Assembly (NCBI RefSeq): GCF_023822045.1
Contig: NZ_CP084712.1
Span: 3,038,001 to 3,102,000 of the forward strand
Direction: 5' to 3'
Length of the DNA stretch: 64,000 nucleotides
Source: Sphingopyxis sp. USTB-05
GTDB taxonomy: Bacteria > Pseudomonadota > Alphaproteobacteria > Sphingomonadales > Sphingomonadaceae
The position numbers and the translations under genes are program-made. The notes below the pieces were generated by a model. That model saw only the letters and a list, made by a program, of their open reading frames with translations. It searched no databases and had not been told where the DNA came from. Positions 26,093-34,646 of the stretch are shown in pieces (the first letter of the stretch is position 1; each line of letters starts with the position of its first letter).

Positions 26093-27040
26093 CTAAGCGC
26101 GCCCCATCGCAAGGAATTTTTCCTCGCGCGCGGCGAGCAATGTCTCACGCGGGAGGCCTGACAGCGCGTCGAGCTCCTGCGCGATGGCATCGCCCAGCGC
26201 CGCGATCGCGACGTCGGGCGCACGATGCGCACCGCCGACGGGCTCGGTCACGATACGATCGATGACTTTCAGACCCAGCAGGTCCTGCGCCGACATCTTC
26301 ATCGCGGCGGCGGCATCGGCCGCCTTGTCCGACGTGCGCCACAGAATCGACGCGCAGCCCTCAGGCGAAATCACCGAATAGACGGCATGTTCGAACATCA
26401 AGACACGGTTCGCGGCTGCCAGCGCAATCGCGCCGCCCGAGCCACCTTCCCCGACCACCGCGGCGACCATCGGCACGCCCAACGCAAGGCATTGTTCAGT
26501 CGACCGCGCAATCGCTTCGGCCTGACCGCGCTCTTCCGCCTGGATGCCCGGAAAGGCACCCGAAGTGTCGACCAGCGTCACGACGGGCAGCCCGAAGCGG
26601 TCGGCAAGCTGCATCAGGCGGATCGCCTTGCGATAGCCTTCGGGCTTCGCCATCCCGAAATTATGCTTCATTCGCGACGGAATATCGTCGCCCTTTTCAT
26701 GACCGATCACCATGACACGCCGGCCGCGGAACTGCGCCAACCCGCCCAGGATCGCCTGATCGTCCCCGAAATTCCGATCACCGGCCAGCGGCATCCAATC
26801 GTCGAACAGGCCGGCGACATAATGTTTGAAATGCGGACGATCGGGATGGCGCGCAACCTGCGTCTTTTGCCAGGGCGTCAGCTTCGAATAGATTTCCCGC
26901 AACAATTTCGAGGACTTGCCCTCAAGCTGCGCAATATCATTGTCGATGTTGAGCGTGGGGTCGTCCCCCATCTCGCGAAGCTCGGCAATCTGCCGATCGA
27001 GCGCGGCGACCTGTTTTTCGAAATCCAGAAAGGCTGTCAT
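26093..27040 (-). CDS. accA: Acetyl-CoA carboxylase carboxyltransferase subunit alpha
   Basis: The 315-residue protein forms, with AccD, the carboxyltransferase that makes malonyl-CoA for fatty acid synthesis. Family blocks are FRGRRVMVIGHEKG, GRKAIRLMQLA-type KAIRLMQLADRFGLPVVT, DTSGAFPGIQAEERGQ and VGEGGSGGAIALAAANRVLM. Length matches the standalone alpha subunit. It follows xerD by 9 bases on the same strand. Confidence 0.96.
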   Translation of the reverse strand: MTAFLDFEKQVAALDRQIAELREMGDDPTLNIDNDIAQLEGKSSKLLREIYSKLTPWQKTQVARHPDRPHFKHYVAGLFDDWMPLAGDRNFGDDQAILGGLAQFRGRRVMVIGHEKGDDIPSRMKHNFGMAKPEGYRKAIRLMQLADRFGLPVVTLVDTSGAFPGIQAEERGQAEAIARSTEQCLALGVPMVAAVVGEGGSGGAIALAAANRVLMFEHAVYSVISPEGCASILWRTSDKAADAAAAMKMSAQDLLGLKVIDRIVTEPVGGAHRAPDVAIAALGDAIAQELDALSGLPRETLLAAREEKFLAMGRA

Positions 27041-27049
27041 AGGGGAGCG

Positions 27050-27973
27050 CTAGGACGAAGGCGTCGCAACGTCAACTTCGGGGTGGGTGCCATCCATCCG
27101 TGCCAGCGGATGCCGTTTGTTGACCAGTTCGACGAGGCGGCGGCTATCGACATGCGTGTAGATTTCGGTCGTCGCAATATCGGCGTGGCCGAGCATCAAT
27201 TGCAATGCGCGCAGATCGGCGCCGCCCTCGAGCAGATGCGTGGCGAAAGCGTGACGCAGGACATGCGGGCTGATCGCAGCGGGATCGATCCCTGCGCGCG
27301 CCGCCAGTTCGCGCAGCATCTGGAACAGCCGCACGCGCGAGATATGCGCCTTGCCCGACGGAAACAGCCAAGTCGAACCGTCAGCCAGCAACGGCACCCA
27401 GCGGTCGAGCGCCTCGCGCGCACGTTCGGACAGAGGAACCAGCCGTTCCTTGTCGCCCTTGCCGCGCACGATCAGATATTCGCGCTCGCCGGCGATGGCG
27501 CGGCGCGGCAGCGACACCAGTTCGCTGGCGCGGAGGCCCGAACCATAGAGGAGTTCGAGCAGCAGCAGCATCCGGACGGCGGCTGCGGGCGGCGTTTCGC
27601 CTGACGCCTCCTCGCCGGCCTGCTCGAACAGCCGCGCGACATGCGCGTGGGTCAGTATCCGCGGCAGAGGTCGGCGCGTCGCGGGCCGCGCAATGTCGAG
27701 CGCCGGATTGTCCGCCCGTTCGCCTTCGCCTTGCAGAAAGGCAAAAAACTGGCGCAGCGCCGACAGCTTGCGCGCCGCGCTGCTTGCTGCAAGCGACTGA
27801 TAATCAGCCATCAATTTGCGCAGGACCGCCGCGTCGGCGTCAGCCAGCGGGCCCTTTACCCACTCTGCCGCCTGCTCCAGATCGCGGCGATAGGCGGTCA
27901 GCGTGTTACGTGACGCTCCGCGCTCGGCCGCCATCATCTCGAGAAAACGGTCGATCAGGACGCCGTCAGACAC
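27050..27973 (-). CDS. xerD: Tyrosine recombinase XerD
   Basis: The 307-residue protein has an N-terminal SAM-like core-binding domain and a catalytic domain with the set Arg (GSGLRASELV), Lys (GKGDKERLVPL), HxxR (SPHVLRHAFATHLL), His (MLGHADIATT) and Tyr (EIYTHV). It resolves chromosome dimers at dif with XerC. I prefer the GTG at 27973, which overlaps the end of the upstream gene by eight bases; a start at 27994 is possible. The neighbours accA and aroK are the same as in many sphingomonads. Confidence 0.92.
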   Translation of the reverse strand: MSDGVLIDRFLEMMAAERGASRNTLTAYRRDLEQAAEWVKGPLADADAAVLRKLMADYQSLAASSAARKLSALRQFFAFLQGEGERADNPALDIARPATRRPLPRILTHAHVARLFEQAGEEASGETPPAAAVRMLLLLELLYGSGLRASELVSLPRRAIAGEREYLIVRGKGDKERLVPLSERAREALDRWVPLLADGSTWLFPSGKAHISRVRLFQMLRELAARAGIDPAAISPHVLRHAFATHLLEGGADLRALQLMLGHADIATTEIYTHVDSRRLVELVNKRHPLARMDGTHPEVDVATPSS

Positions 27974-29783
27974 GCACCAGCGCTTCGGCGGCAATCATCC
28001 GCGCTTCCGGCGCAAGGCCCACGTCGCGCAACGCCCGGACGATATAATAGAGATGATAGGGCGGCACTTTCGACCACTCGCCCTGCATCCCCGCCGCCGC
28101 GAGAAGCGCCACCATGCCGGGTTCGCGCCGTTCGGCGGCCGCCATGATCGCCCGCGACCAGCGCGTCTGCTTGCCCAGATCGACCTCAAGGTCGCTCGCC
28201 GCCGATGCCGCCGCGCTCGTGTCGAGCCGCCCCAGGCCGGCGAGGCCCGCAAGCAGGAATTTCGATCGCAGTGCGTCGGCGCTGTCGTCGTCGCCCGCGA
28301 ACTGACCGACAGCGCCGGCGCTCATGCCTGTCAGCGGTCGCGGCGATCCCACCGCGAGCACGCCCCACGCGCGGCTGCCGACCGAAACGGTCGGGACCCA
28401 TGCGACGGCATTTTCGTCATATCCGCCAGCCAGCATCGATCCCAGGAGCTGCCAGGGATCGCCGCCGACGTCGGTATTCACAGGCAAGGCGGCTGCGGCG
28501 CGTGCGGTTGCGACCATCGCCGCATAACGGCCGGTCGGATTGGCATCGGCGCCCCAAAGACGCTCCATTGCCGCATAGCGATCGGCACCGGTTGCCAAAC
28601 GAAAGGCTGCGCGCAGTTGCTCGGTCTGCGCGGTGACCGCCTCGGCGGGTTCCTCTTCGCTCGCAGCGGCGCTCAGCAACGATACATAGGCCTCGCTCGA
28701 CAGCACGCCGCGCGCGGCGGCTTCGGGCGCTGCGGCGATGCGGCTCGCCATATCGGTCATCGGCGCCAGGACCGTCCAGCTCTTGATATTGGGCGCCGCC
28801 GATGTGCGCAGCGCCTCGGGCACCGGAATCGCGGTCGCCGTCGCCATGCCAAAGCGCCAACTGGTCAGTCGGTCGATATTATTCCATTCGATCGTTGTCG
28901 AACGGCGGCCGGCGCCCGTCGCGCCCAGCACACGCTCGGCCAGCAATATGTCGAAGTTCGATATCCTGCCGCTCGACCGCACGCGGCCGATCGCCCAGCC
29001 CGCAGGCCCGGCTTCGCCCGACAGCCCCGAACAGATCGCCGACGACAGGCGCCAGGCCTGCTCGTCACCATGCGCAAGGCCCGCGGGAACATAGGGACAC
29101 ATGCCCGCCGGGTCGGCGTTGGCAAGATAGGTCTGCTGTGCCGCGGCGACCAGGCGCGGGCTCGCGCGGTCATAGTCGACCGACTGGACGATCCGGCGCG
29201 CCGTGATCGATTCGCCCATGCGCAGCAGCAACGAAGCACGGTCGGCGGCAAGGTCGGCACCGTTGATCGTCTCGGGCGTGTCGATCGCCGACGCGAGCGA
29301 GCGGCGGAGCAATATCTGGCCCCAGCGCGAGGCAAGCTGGCCATTCGTCTTGCGCATGATTGCAGCGGCATATTGCCCGCGTACGCCAAAGGCATCGGGA
29401 GCCAGCCCGCCCGTTTCGGGCGTCAGCGGCCCGATCCGGGTGAGCAGACGGCGCGCGCCCGGCGGCAGGTCATATTTCAATCCGCCTGCTTCGGCTTCTT
29501 CGCCTTCCTCACCCTCTTCGCCATCTTCGGCGGGTGCACTGACGCTCGAAGCCCCGATCGTCGGCGCGACGGGCGGTGGGGTGCTGCCATTTGCGGGCGC
29601 CGAACTCGGCGTCGGGGTTGCGGTCGGCGATGGCGTCGGGGCTGGGCGCGGCGCGGGCGTCTCGGCGGGGTTGCCAAAGCCCTCGGGCAACAAGGATTCC
29701 TGCGCGAGCGCGGGCAGGACCAGCACGGCTGCGAGCGCGGTGCCCGAAAGGCCCAACGTCAGCGAGAGCGTTTTCATCTTCAT
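27966..29783 (-). CDS. Periplasmic protein of unknown function
   Basis: The 605-residue protein has a signal peptide (residues 1-27, ALA-QE), a Pro/Thr/Ala-rich spacer (about 40-85), an acidic run around EEGEEGEEAEAGG (near 90-102), then a long alanine-rich helical region that may be a solenoid of TPR-like or similar helices. I recognise no catalytic motif and no named family. It overlaps xerD and diverges from aroK with 159 bases between starts. Its permanent pairing with xerD/aroK suggests a conserved envelope role in this lineage, which is inference. Confidence 0.8.
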   Translation of the reverse strand: MKMKTLSLTLGLSGTALAAVLVLPALAQESLLPEGFGNPAETPAPRPAPTPSPTATPTPSSAPANGSTPPPVAPTIGASSVSAPAEDGEEGEEGEEAEAGGLKYDLPPGARRLLTRIGPLTPETGGLAPDAFGVRGQYAAAIMRKTNGQLASRWGQILLRRSLASAIDTPETINGADLAADRASLLLRMGESITARRIVQSVDYDRASPRLVAAAQQTYLANADPAGMCPYVPAGLAHGDEQAWRLSSAICSGLSGEAGPAGWAIGRVRSSGRISNFDILLAERVLGATGAGRRSTTIEWNNIDRLTSWRFGMATATAIPVPEALRTSAAPNIKSWTVLAPMTDMASRIAAAPEAAARGVLSSEAYVSLLSAAASEEEPAEAVTAQTEQLRAAFRLATGADRYAAMERLWGADANPTGRYAAMVATARAAAALPVNTDVGGDPWQLLGSMLAGGYDENAVAWVPTVSVGSRAWGVLAVGSPRPLTGMSAGAVGQFAGDDDSADALRSKFLLAGLAGLGRLDTSAAASAASDLEVDLGKQTRWSRAIMAAAERREPGMVALLAAAGMQGEWSKVPPYHLYYIVRALRDVGLAPEARMIAAEALVRV

Positions 29784-29942
29784 CGCACTTCGCTTTCGGG
29801 CGCAACACGCCGGGGCGGCGCGCTTGGGGCAATCTCGTCGGTCACATCCACCTCAATCATTCGCGGCTCGATCGGCCGGTCTTTTCGCCGCAGGCAGTAA
29901 AGCATTGTCCCGCGCGGCACGGGCGGTATAGCCGCGCGGACC

Positions 29943-30533
29943 ATGTCGCGAAACCCGAAAAGCCCGGGCCCCGTTTCTTCGGGCGCCGTCCCCGCGTCGA
30001 TCCGCGACCGGTCGATCGTGCTCGTCGGGCTGATGGGGTCGGGAAAGTCGACGATCGGCCGCCGCCTCGCGCAACGCCTGGGCATGCGCTTCGCCGATGC
30101 CGACGACGAAATAGAGCGCGCGGCGGGCATGACGATATCCGATATTTTCGCGCGTTTTGGCGAGGCGCATTTTCGCGACGGCGAACGCCGCGTGATTTCG
30201 CGCCTGCTGGGCGAAAAGCCGATGGTGCTCGCGACGGGCGGTGGCGCGTTCGTCAATGAAGAGACGCGCACCCTGATCCTCCGCGACAGCCTGTGCATCT
30301 GGCTCGACGCCGATATCCCGACATTAGTCGAGCGCGTCGGCCGCCGCAGCCACCGCCCGCTGCTCAGGAACCGCGATCCTGGCGAAGTGCTGCGCGAACT
30401 GGCGGCGGTCCGCAATCCCATCTATGCCGAAGCGCATCTTCGCATCAGTTCGGCAAGCACGCCGCACGACCATACGGTGCGCGCGATCCTGGAGGCCCTG
30501 TCAAAGTGGGAAAATCCGAAATGGAAAGCCTGA
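29943..30533 (+). CDS. aroK: Shikimate kinase
   Basis: The 196-residue protein has Walker A GLMGSGKSTIG (29-39), the shikimate-binding FADADDEIE and FGEAHFRDGERR, ATGGGAF and the lid RRSHRPLLR. It phosphorylates shikimate in chorismate synthesis. It is about 20 residues longer than the usual enzyme because of an N-terminal tail. Its 3' end overlaps aroB by 13 bases, so kinase and dehydroquinate synthase are coupled. Confidence 0.95.
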   Translation: MSRNPKSPGPVSSGAVPASIRDRSIVLVGLMGSGKSTIGRRLAQRLGMRFADADDEIERAAGMTISDIFARFGEAHFRDGERRVISRLLGEKPMVLATGGGAFVNEETRTLILRDSLCIWLDADIPTLVERVGRRSHRPLLRNRDPGEVLRELAAVRNPIYAEAHLRISSASTPHDHTVRAILEALSKWENPKWKA

Positions 30534-31615
30534 CCGTTGACCTCGGCAGCCGCAGCTACCCGATATTGATCGGCGACGGACTGATCCGCGAGATCGGCGC
30601 GCATGTCGCACCGCTGCTGAAACGCCCGCGCACGATGATCGTCACCGACAGCCATGTCGCGGACCATTATCTGATCCCGCTCGGCACGTCGCTGGCGATG
30701 GAGAATATCTCTTTCTCCTCCTTCGTCCTCGAACCGGGTGAAGGAACGAAAAGCTGGGCCGGGCTCGCGCGGCTGACCGAATGGCTGATCGGTGAAGGGG
30801 TGGAGCGCGGCGATCATGTCATCGCTCTGGGCGGCGGCGTGATCGGCGACCTCGTCGGATTCGCCTGCTCGATCGTAAAGCGCGGCTGCAATTTCATCCA
30901 GGTGCCGACCACCTTGCTGGCGCAGGTCGACAGCAGCGTCGGCGGCAAGACCGCGATCAACGTGCCCGCGGGCAAGAACCTCATCGGTGCCTTCCATCAG
31001 CCCGCCTTGGTCGTGATCGACCCGACAACGCTCGAAACGCTGCCGCGCCGCGAACTCGGCGCGGGCTATGCCGAGGTCGTCAAATATGGCCTGATCGACG
31101 ACGCCGATTTCTTCGCATGGTGCGAAAACCATGGCGCGGCGCTGCTCGCGGGCGACAGCGCGGCACGCCACAAGGCGATTGCGCACAGCGTCGCGGCCAA
31201 GGCGCGGATCGTCGCTGCCGACGAGCGCGAGACGCAGGATATTCGCGCGCTGCTCAACCTCGGACACAGCTTCGGCCACGCGCTCGAGGCTGAAACGGGC
31301 TATTCGGACCGGCTGCTCCATGGCGAAGCCGTCGCGGCGGGCATGGTGCTCGCGCATCAATTCTCTGCCGCGAACGGTCTTTGCACCGCCGCAGACGCCG
31401 AACGCGTGCGCGCGCATCTGGCAAGCGTCGACCTTCCGCACAGCCTTGCCAGCGCCGGAGTCAACACCGATGGCGCGACCCTCGCCGGCCATATGGCGCA
31501 TGACAAAAAGGTCCGCGGCGGCAAGCTGCCGCTGATCCTGACCCGCGGCATTGGGCAGAGCTTCGTCACCGAGGACTACGGCCTCGATGCGGTGGCGGCA
31601 TTCCTCGACCGCTGA
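30521..31615 (+). CDS. aroB: 3-dehydroquinate synthase
   Basis: The 364-residue enzyme cyclises DAHP to 3-dehydroquinate. NAD-binding GGGVIGDLVGFACSI, metal/active-site blocks TTLLAQVDSSVGGKTAINV, ELGAGYAEVVKYGLI and LLNLGHSFGHALE are all present. The ATG at 30521 lies inside the end of aroK. No obvious terminator follows. Confidence 0.96.
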   Translation: MESLTVDLGSRSYPILIGDGLIREIGAHVAPLLKRPRTMIVTDSHVADHYLIPLGTSLAMENISFSSFVLEPGEGTKSWAGLARLTEWLIGEGVERGDHVIALGGGVIGDLVGFACSIVKRGCNFIQVPTTLLAQVDSSVGGKTAINVPAGKNLIGAFHQPALVVIDPTTLETLPRRELGAGYAEVVKYGLIDDADFFAWCENHGAALLAGDSAARHKAIAHSVAAKARIVAADERETQDIRALLNLGHSFGHALEAETGYSDRLLHGEAVAAGMVLAHQFSAANGLCTAADAERVRAHLASVDLPHSLASAGVNTDGATLAGHMAHDKKVRGGKLPLILTRGIGQSFVTEDYGLDAVAAFLDR

Positions 31616-31796
31616 AGGGGGCGCAGCGAGAGTCAGGTCGGTCAAGCGAACGTACACTTTCGACCGGAAGTCGCCATTTGCGCAGCCATGGTCGATGTCG
31701 CGTATGGGCGCCCAACCGCACGGCGCAGCCATCGTGTGAAAGGGGTTTTTAGTTTAGTTTGGCTAGCGCAGTAATCGACATTGCAGGTGAAACGAA

Positions 31797-32153
31797 GTGA
31801 AGCTGCCATTTATCGTTGGGACTGCGCTGATGATGACGGGTTGTCAGGTCTCCGAACCGGAGCGGCCTCGCTTTATCCCAATAGCCTCCCTTTCAAACGA
31901 GCAGCTCTGGAGCGTCGGGGTTCGGTATGGCGCCATTCAGGAACTCATGTGCGAGAACATCGCGCGGCCCGATGCCGAGCGGTTGCTGGATCAGCGCTAT
32001 GGGGCGCAAGAGCGTCGCATTGCTGAGCGCCTAGGCGAGAAGACGGCAGAGGAAATTATTCTCACTCTGCCGCCATGCTCTTTTTTTCGCGGAGCCACGG
32101 ATCGCTACGCGGACAGCCTACGCGAGCTGGGAAAGCGTCTTACGATGTTTTAA
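31797..32153 (+). CDS. Small putative lipoprotein of unknown function
   Basis: The 118-residue protein starts at a GTG with AGGTGA 6 bases upstream. Residues 1-16 look like a lipoprotein signal (ALMMTGC, Cys16). The rest is helical with charged residues (PDAERLLDQRYGAQERRIAERL), and no family is recognised. It stands alone in a 1.5-kb low-density region between aroB and nth, preceded by 181 bases in which I see nothing. Composition is slightly less GC-biased than the neighbours. Confidence 0.55.
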   Translation: MKLPFIVGTALMMTGCQVSEPERPRFIPIASLSNEQLWSVGVRYGAIQELMCENIARPDAERLLDQRYGAQERRIAERLGEKTAEEIILTLPPCSFFRGATDRYADSLRELGKRLTMF

Positions 32154-32250
32154 CCGGGTTACGGACCGCTGCCTCTAAGCCCCCGCCCCGCTGCCCTTGC
32201 GGGTTTCGCTATTACGGCGGGAATCGACCGGTTGCTGCCGTTGCAGGTGT

Positions 32251-32334
32251 GTGCCCCGCCGAAGGCCGGGGTCCAGAGCGCAACGAGCAGAGGTCGGCTC
32301 TCTGAAGCCCTGGGCCCCGGCCTTCGCCGGGGTG
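32251..32334. repeat. Palindromic repeat, type A
   Basis: Long inverted repeat with arms GTGCCCCGCCGAAGGCCGGG and the near-complement CCCCGGCCTTCGCCGGGG, separated by about 40 bases. The same unit occurs again at 32503-32588, and relatives lie at 35421 and 52265. It looks like a REP-like element scattered between genes. Confidence 0.75.
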
Positions 32335-32374
32335 CGCAAATGGGAAACGACCGGTTGCCGACCAATCCTTTTTC

Positions 32375-32464
32375 GTCACCCCGGACTTGATCCGGGGTCC
32401 CGCTTGAAATCGAAGTCAGTCAGCGCGCCAAAAAGCGGGATCCCGGGTCAAGCCCGGGATGACG
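32375..32464. repeat. Palindromic repeat, type B
   Basis: Paired short hairpins: GTCACCCCGGACTTGATCCG at the left and CGGGTCAAGCCCGGGATGAC at the right, with GGTCCCGCTT / AAAGCGGGATC inside, giving an outer palindrome of about 90 bases. Close copies are at 55595-55683 and 57516-57605, and a minimal form at 40676-40703. Confidence 0.75.
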
Positions 32465-32502
32465 AGAGCGAAGAAACGACCGGACACTAACGACGGTATT
32501 GT

Positions 32503-32588
32503 GTGCCCCGGCGAAGGCCGGGGTCCAGGGCGGCGATCCGCACAGCTCGGCTTTCCAGAGCCCTGGGCCCCGGCCTTCGCCGGGGTAC
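32503..32588. repeat. Palindromic repeat, type A, second copy
   Basis: Arms GTGCCCCGGCGAAGGCCGGG and CCCGGCCTTCGCCGGGGTAC pair almost perfectly over 27 bases, with about 30 bases between. It lies next to the dispersed repeat copy that starts at about 32603. Confidence 0.78.
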
Positions 32589-32602
32589 AACATAGTAGCA
32601 AA

Positions 32603-32869
32603 CGTCCGCTCACCACCCCAAAACAGACATCACCTTCAAAATAGGTCTTTCCTACATTATCCGGCTATGCCAGCCTTCATCCGGCTCTTTCATTCGGTGA
32701 ACAAAAAGGTGGTCGCTGCCCGAATTGCGGGTGCGACCATGATCGGACGTGCCGCGCACATCCAGCACCCCGCGACTTGCAAATCGGGGCGCTCATAGGG
32801 CTGAACTTTCCTGAACTTTGGAATATTGCGCGGCCCTTGCGCCGATCCGATCCGGATACAGCCGGGCGA
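32603..32869 (-). repeat. Dispersed repeat of about 260 bp, copy 1 (inverted to copy 2)
   Basis: The reverse complement of this segment matches 57231-57497. Bases 32771-32843 are identical to 57259-57331 (73 of 73), and the flanking parts match at roughly 85-90 percent by eye. A short frame ending IQHPATCKSGRS on one strand and one ending TTFLFTE on the other are open in both copies. Both copies abut palindromic repeats on the same side. It may be a non-autonomous mobile sequence or a remnant; no transposase is seen. The adjoining 32870-33131 holds only a weak open frame (REEFDAIVERILMSAAKAK) with no recognisable identity. Confidence 0.75.
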
Positions 32870-33131
32870 AGTTCCGCGCTTCGCTTTGGCGGCGGACATC
32901 AGGATGCGTTCGACAATGGCGTCAAACTCTTCCCTGCCCATCGGGTGGAGCGAATCGTAGCTGGTGACGCTGTCCGGCCACCGTCCATGCCCCTCGCCCG
33001 ACAAATATAGCTGCCGGCTACGGTCTCGACCTCTTTGGCGGTTGAGCGATCGCTGCCTATGAAACGAGGCTGATGCATGACCGACGTCTATCGAAGCCAA
33101 TATCCTCTATCCCCCCAAGCCGTCGTCTCCG

Positions 33132-33788
33132 TCACGCCGCCTTTTTTGCTTTCGGCGCCGGCGTCTTGGGCTTGTAACGGCAGAGGTCGTCGACCGGACA
33201 CCGCCAGCATTCGGGGGTGCGCGCCTTGCAGATATAGCGGCCGTGGAGGATCAGCCAGTGATGCGCGCCGACGCGGAAGGGCGCGGGCGTGTTTTTTTCG
33301 AGCTGCTTTTCGACCGCAAGAACCGTCTTGCCCGGCGCAAGACCCGTGCGATTTCCGACGCGGAAGATATGGGTGTCGACCGCGAAGGTCTCGGCCCCGA
33401 AGGCACAGTTCATCACGACATTGGCGGTCTTGCGCCCGACGCCGGGCAACTCGACCAGCGTGTCGCGGTCGGCGGGCACCTCACCGTGAAACTCGCGGAC
33501 GAGGATTTCGCTGAGCGCGATGACATTCTTTGCCTTGCCGTTGAACAGCCCGATCGTCTTGATGTGCTGCTTCAGCCCCTCCTCGCCAAGGTCGAGCATT
33601 TGCTGGGGGGTCTTTACCTCCTGAAACAGTTTCCGCGTCGCCTTGTTCACGCCGACATCGGTCGCCTGCGCCGACAGCACGACCGCGACGAGCAACTGAT
33701 ACGTGTTGTCGAACTCCAGCTCGGTCTCCGGACTTGGGTTAAGCTCGGCAAGCCGACGATAAAATTCGAAGATATCGGCCTTTTTCAT
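33132..33788 (-). CDS. nth: Endonuclease III
   Basis: The 218-residue DNA glycosylase/AP lyase removes oxidised pyrimidines. The HhH motif ELPGVGRKTANVV holds Lys120 and the later VDTHIFRV holds Asp138, the same positions as in E. coli Nth. The C-terminal C-x6-C-x2-C-x5-C (CKARTPECWRCPVDDLC) binds the 4Fe-4S cluster. Start at 33788 is 5 bases after the dapB stop, forming a dapB-nth unit. A lysine/alanine-rich tail follows the cluster. Confidence 0.96.
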   Translation of the reverse strand: MKKADIFEFYRRLAELNPSPETELEFDNTYQLLVAVVLSAQATDVGVNKATRKLFQEVKTPQQMLDLGEEGLKQHIKTIGLFNGKAKNVIALSEILVREFHGEVPADRDTLVELPGVGRKTANVVMNCAFGAETFAVDTHIFRVGNRTGLAPGKTVLAVEKQLEKNTPAPFRVGAHHWLILHGRYICKARTPECWRCPVDDLCRYKPKTPAPKAKKAA

Positions 33789-33793
33789 GGCGG

Positions 33794-34522
33794 TCAGTTC
33801 AGCCCCAGCACCTGCGGCATCGTATAACGCTCGGGCTTCTGGTTCATCAGCCACAGCGCCGCTCGCACCGCGCCGCGCGCGAAGATCATGCGATTCTCGG
33901 CGCGGTGCGATAGGGTGATCACCTCTTCGTCGCCTGCGAAAATCACGTCATGGTCGCCCGCGACCGTGCCGCCGCGCAGGCTTGCGAAGCCGATATTGCC
34001 GCGCCCGCGCGCGCCGGTGAGGCCATCGCGGCCGCGTTCGGAGGCGGTGTCGAGATCGATCCCGCGCCCTTCGGCCGCAGCTTGCCCCAACAGCAGCGCG
34101 GTGCCGCTCGGCGCGTCGACCTTCATCCGGTGGTGCATCTCGACGACCTCGATATCCCAACCGGCGTCGAGCCGCGTCGCCGCCTCGCGCACCAGATGCG
34201 CAAGCAGGGTGACGCCCAGCGACGTATTGCCCGTCTGAAGCACCGCGATGTCCTTCGCAGCATCGTCGATCAGCCAATGGTGGCGCTCCTCGAGCCCGGT
34301 CGTACCGATGACGATCGGGGTTTTCGCGGCAACGCAGGCGTCGAGCGTCGCCTCAAGCCCGGCTGGCGAAGAGAAATCGACGAGCACGTCGGCATCGCTG
34401 GCGAGCTTCAGGACGTTGCCGCCCTTGTCGACGCCGATATGCTGCTGCCCCGCCTCGGATATCGCGGCCGCGAGCGCCACGCCCATCCGGCCTTCGCTGC
34501 CGATAATCCCGATGCTGGTCAT
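33794..34522 (-). CDS. dapB: 4-hydroxy-tetrahydrodipicolinate reductase
   Basis: The 242-residue enzyme of lysine and diaminopimelate synthesis has the nucleotide site IGIIGSEGRMG at the N-terminus and the substrate block EMHHRMKVDAPSGTALLLG with catalytic His and Lys. Length is typical. It is upstream of nth on the same strand and diverges from cobB across a 22-bp inverted repeat. Confidence 0.95.
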   Translation of the reverse strand: MTSIGIIGSEGRMGVALAAAISEAGQQHIGVDKGGNVLKLASDADVLVDFSSPAGLEATLDACVAAKTPIVIGTTGLEERHHWLIDDAAKDIAVLQTGNTSLGVTLLAHLVREAATRLDAGWDIEVVEMHHRMKVDAPSGTALLLGQAAAEGRGIDLDTASERGRDGLTGARGRGNIGFASLRGGTVAGDHDVIFAGDEEVITLSHRAENRMIFARGAVRAALWLMNQKPERYTMPQVLGLN

Positions 34523-34556
34523 GATGCGTCCCCTTGCTTTCGCTCCCCCTTAGCCG

Positions 34557-34630
34557 TTCGTGTCGAGCGAAGTCGAGATGCCCGTCGGCCAGACATGCCA
34601 TCAGCGTGTCTCGACTTCGCTCGACACGAA
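34557..34630. repeat. 22-bp perfect inverted repeat in the dapB/cobB divergent gap
   Basis: Bases 34557-34578 and 34609-34630 are perfect reverse complements (22 of 22), with a 30-base spacer. The arm core is TGTCGAGCGAAGTCGAG, itself partly palindromic. It fills most of the 124 bases between two divergent genes. It could be a repeat element or an extended cruciform; regulatory use is unproven. Confidence 0.8.
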
Positions 34631-34646
34631 GGGATAGATAGGAGGG

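Noticed and set aside
32690..33100. 136-codon minus-strand gene covering the dispersed repeat
   Set aside because: The C-terminal part coincides with the repeat and the N-terminal part has no homology or ribosome site; the frame is not shared upstream in the second copy.
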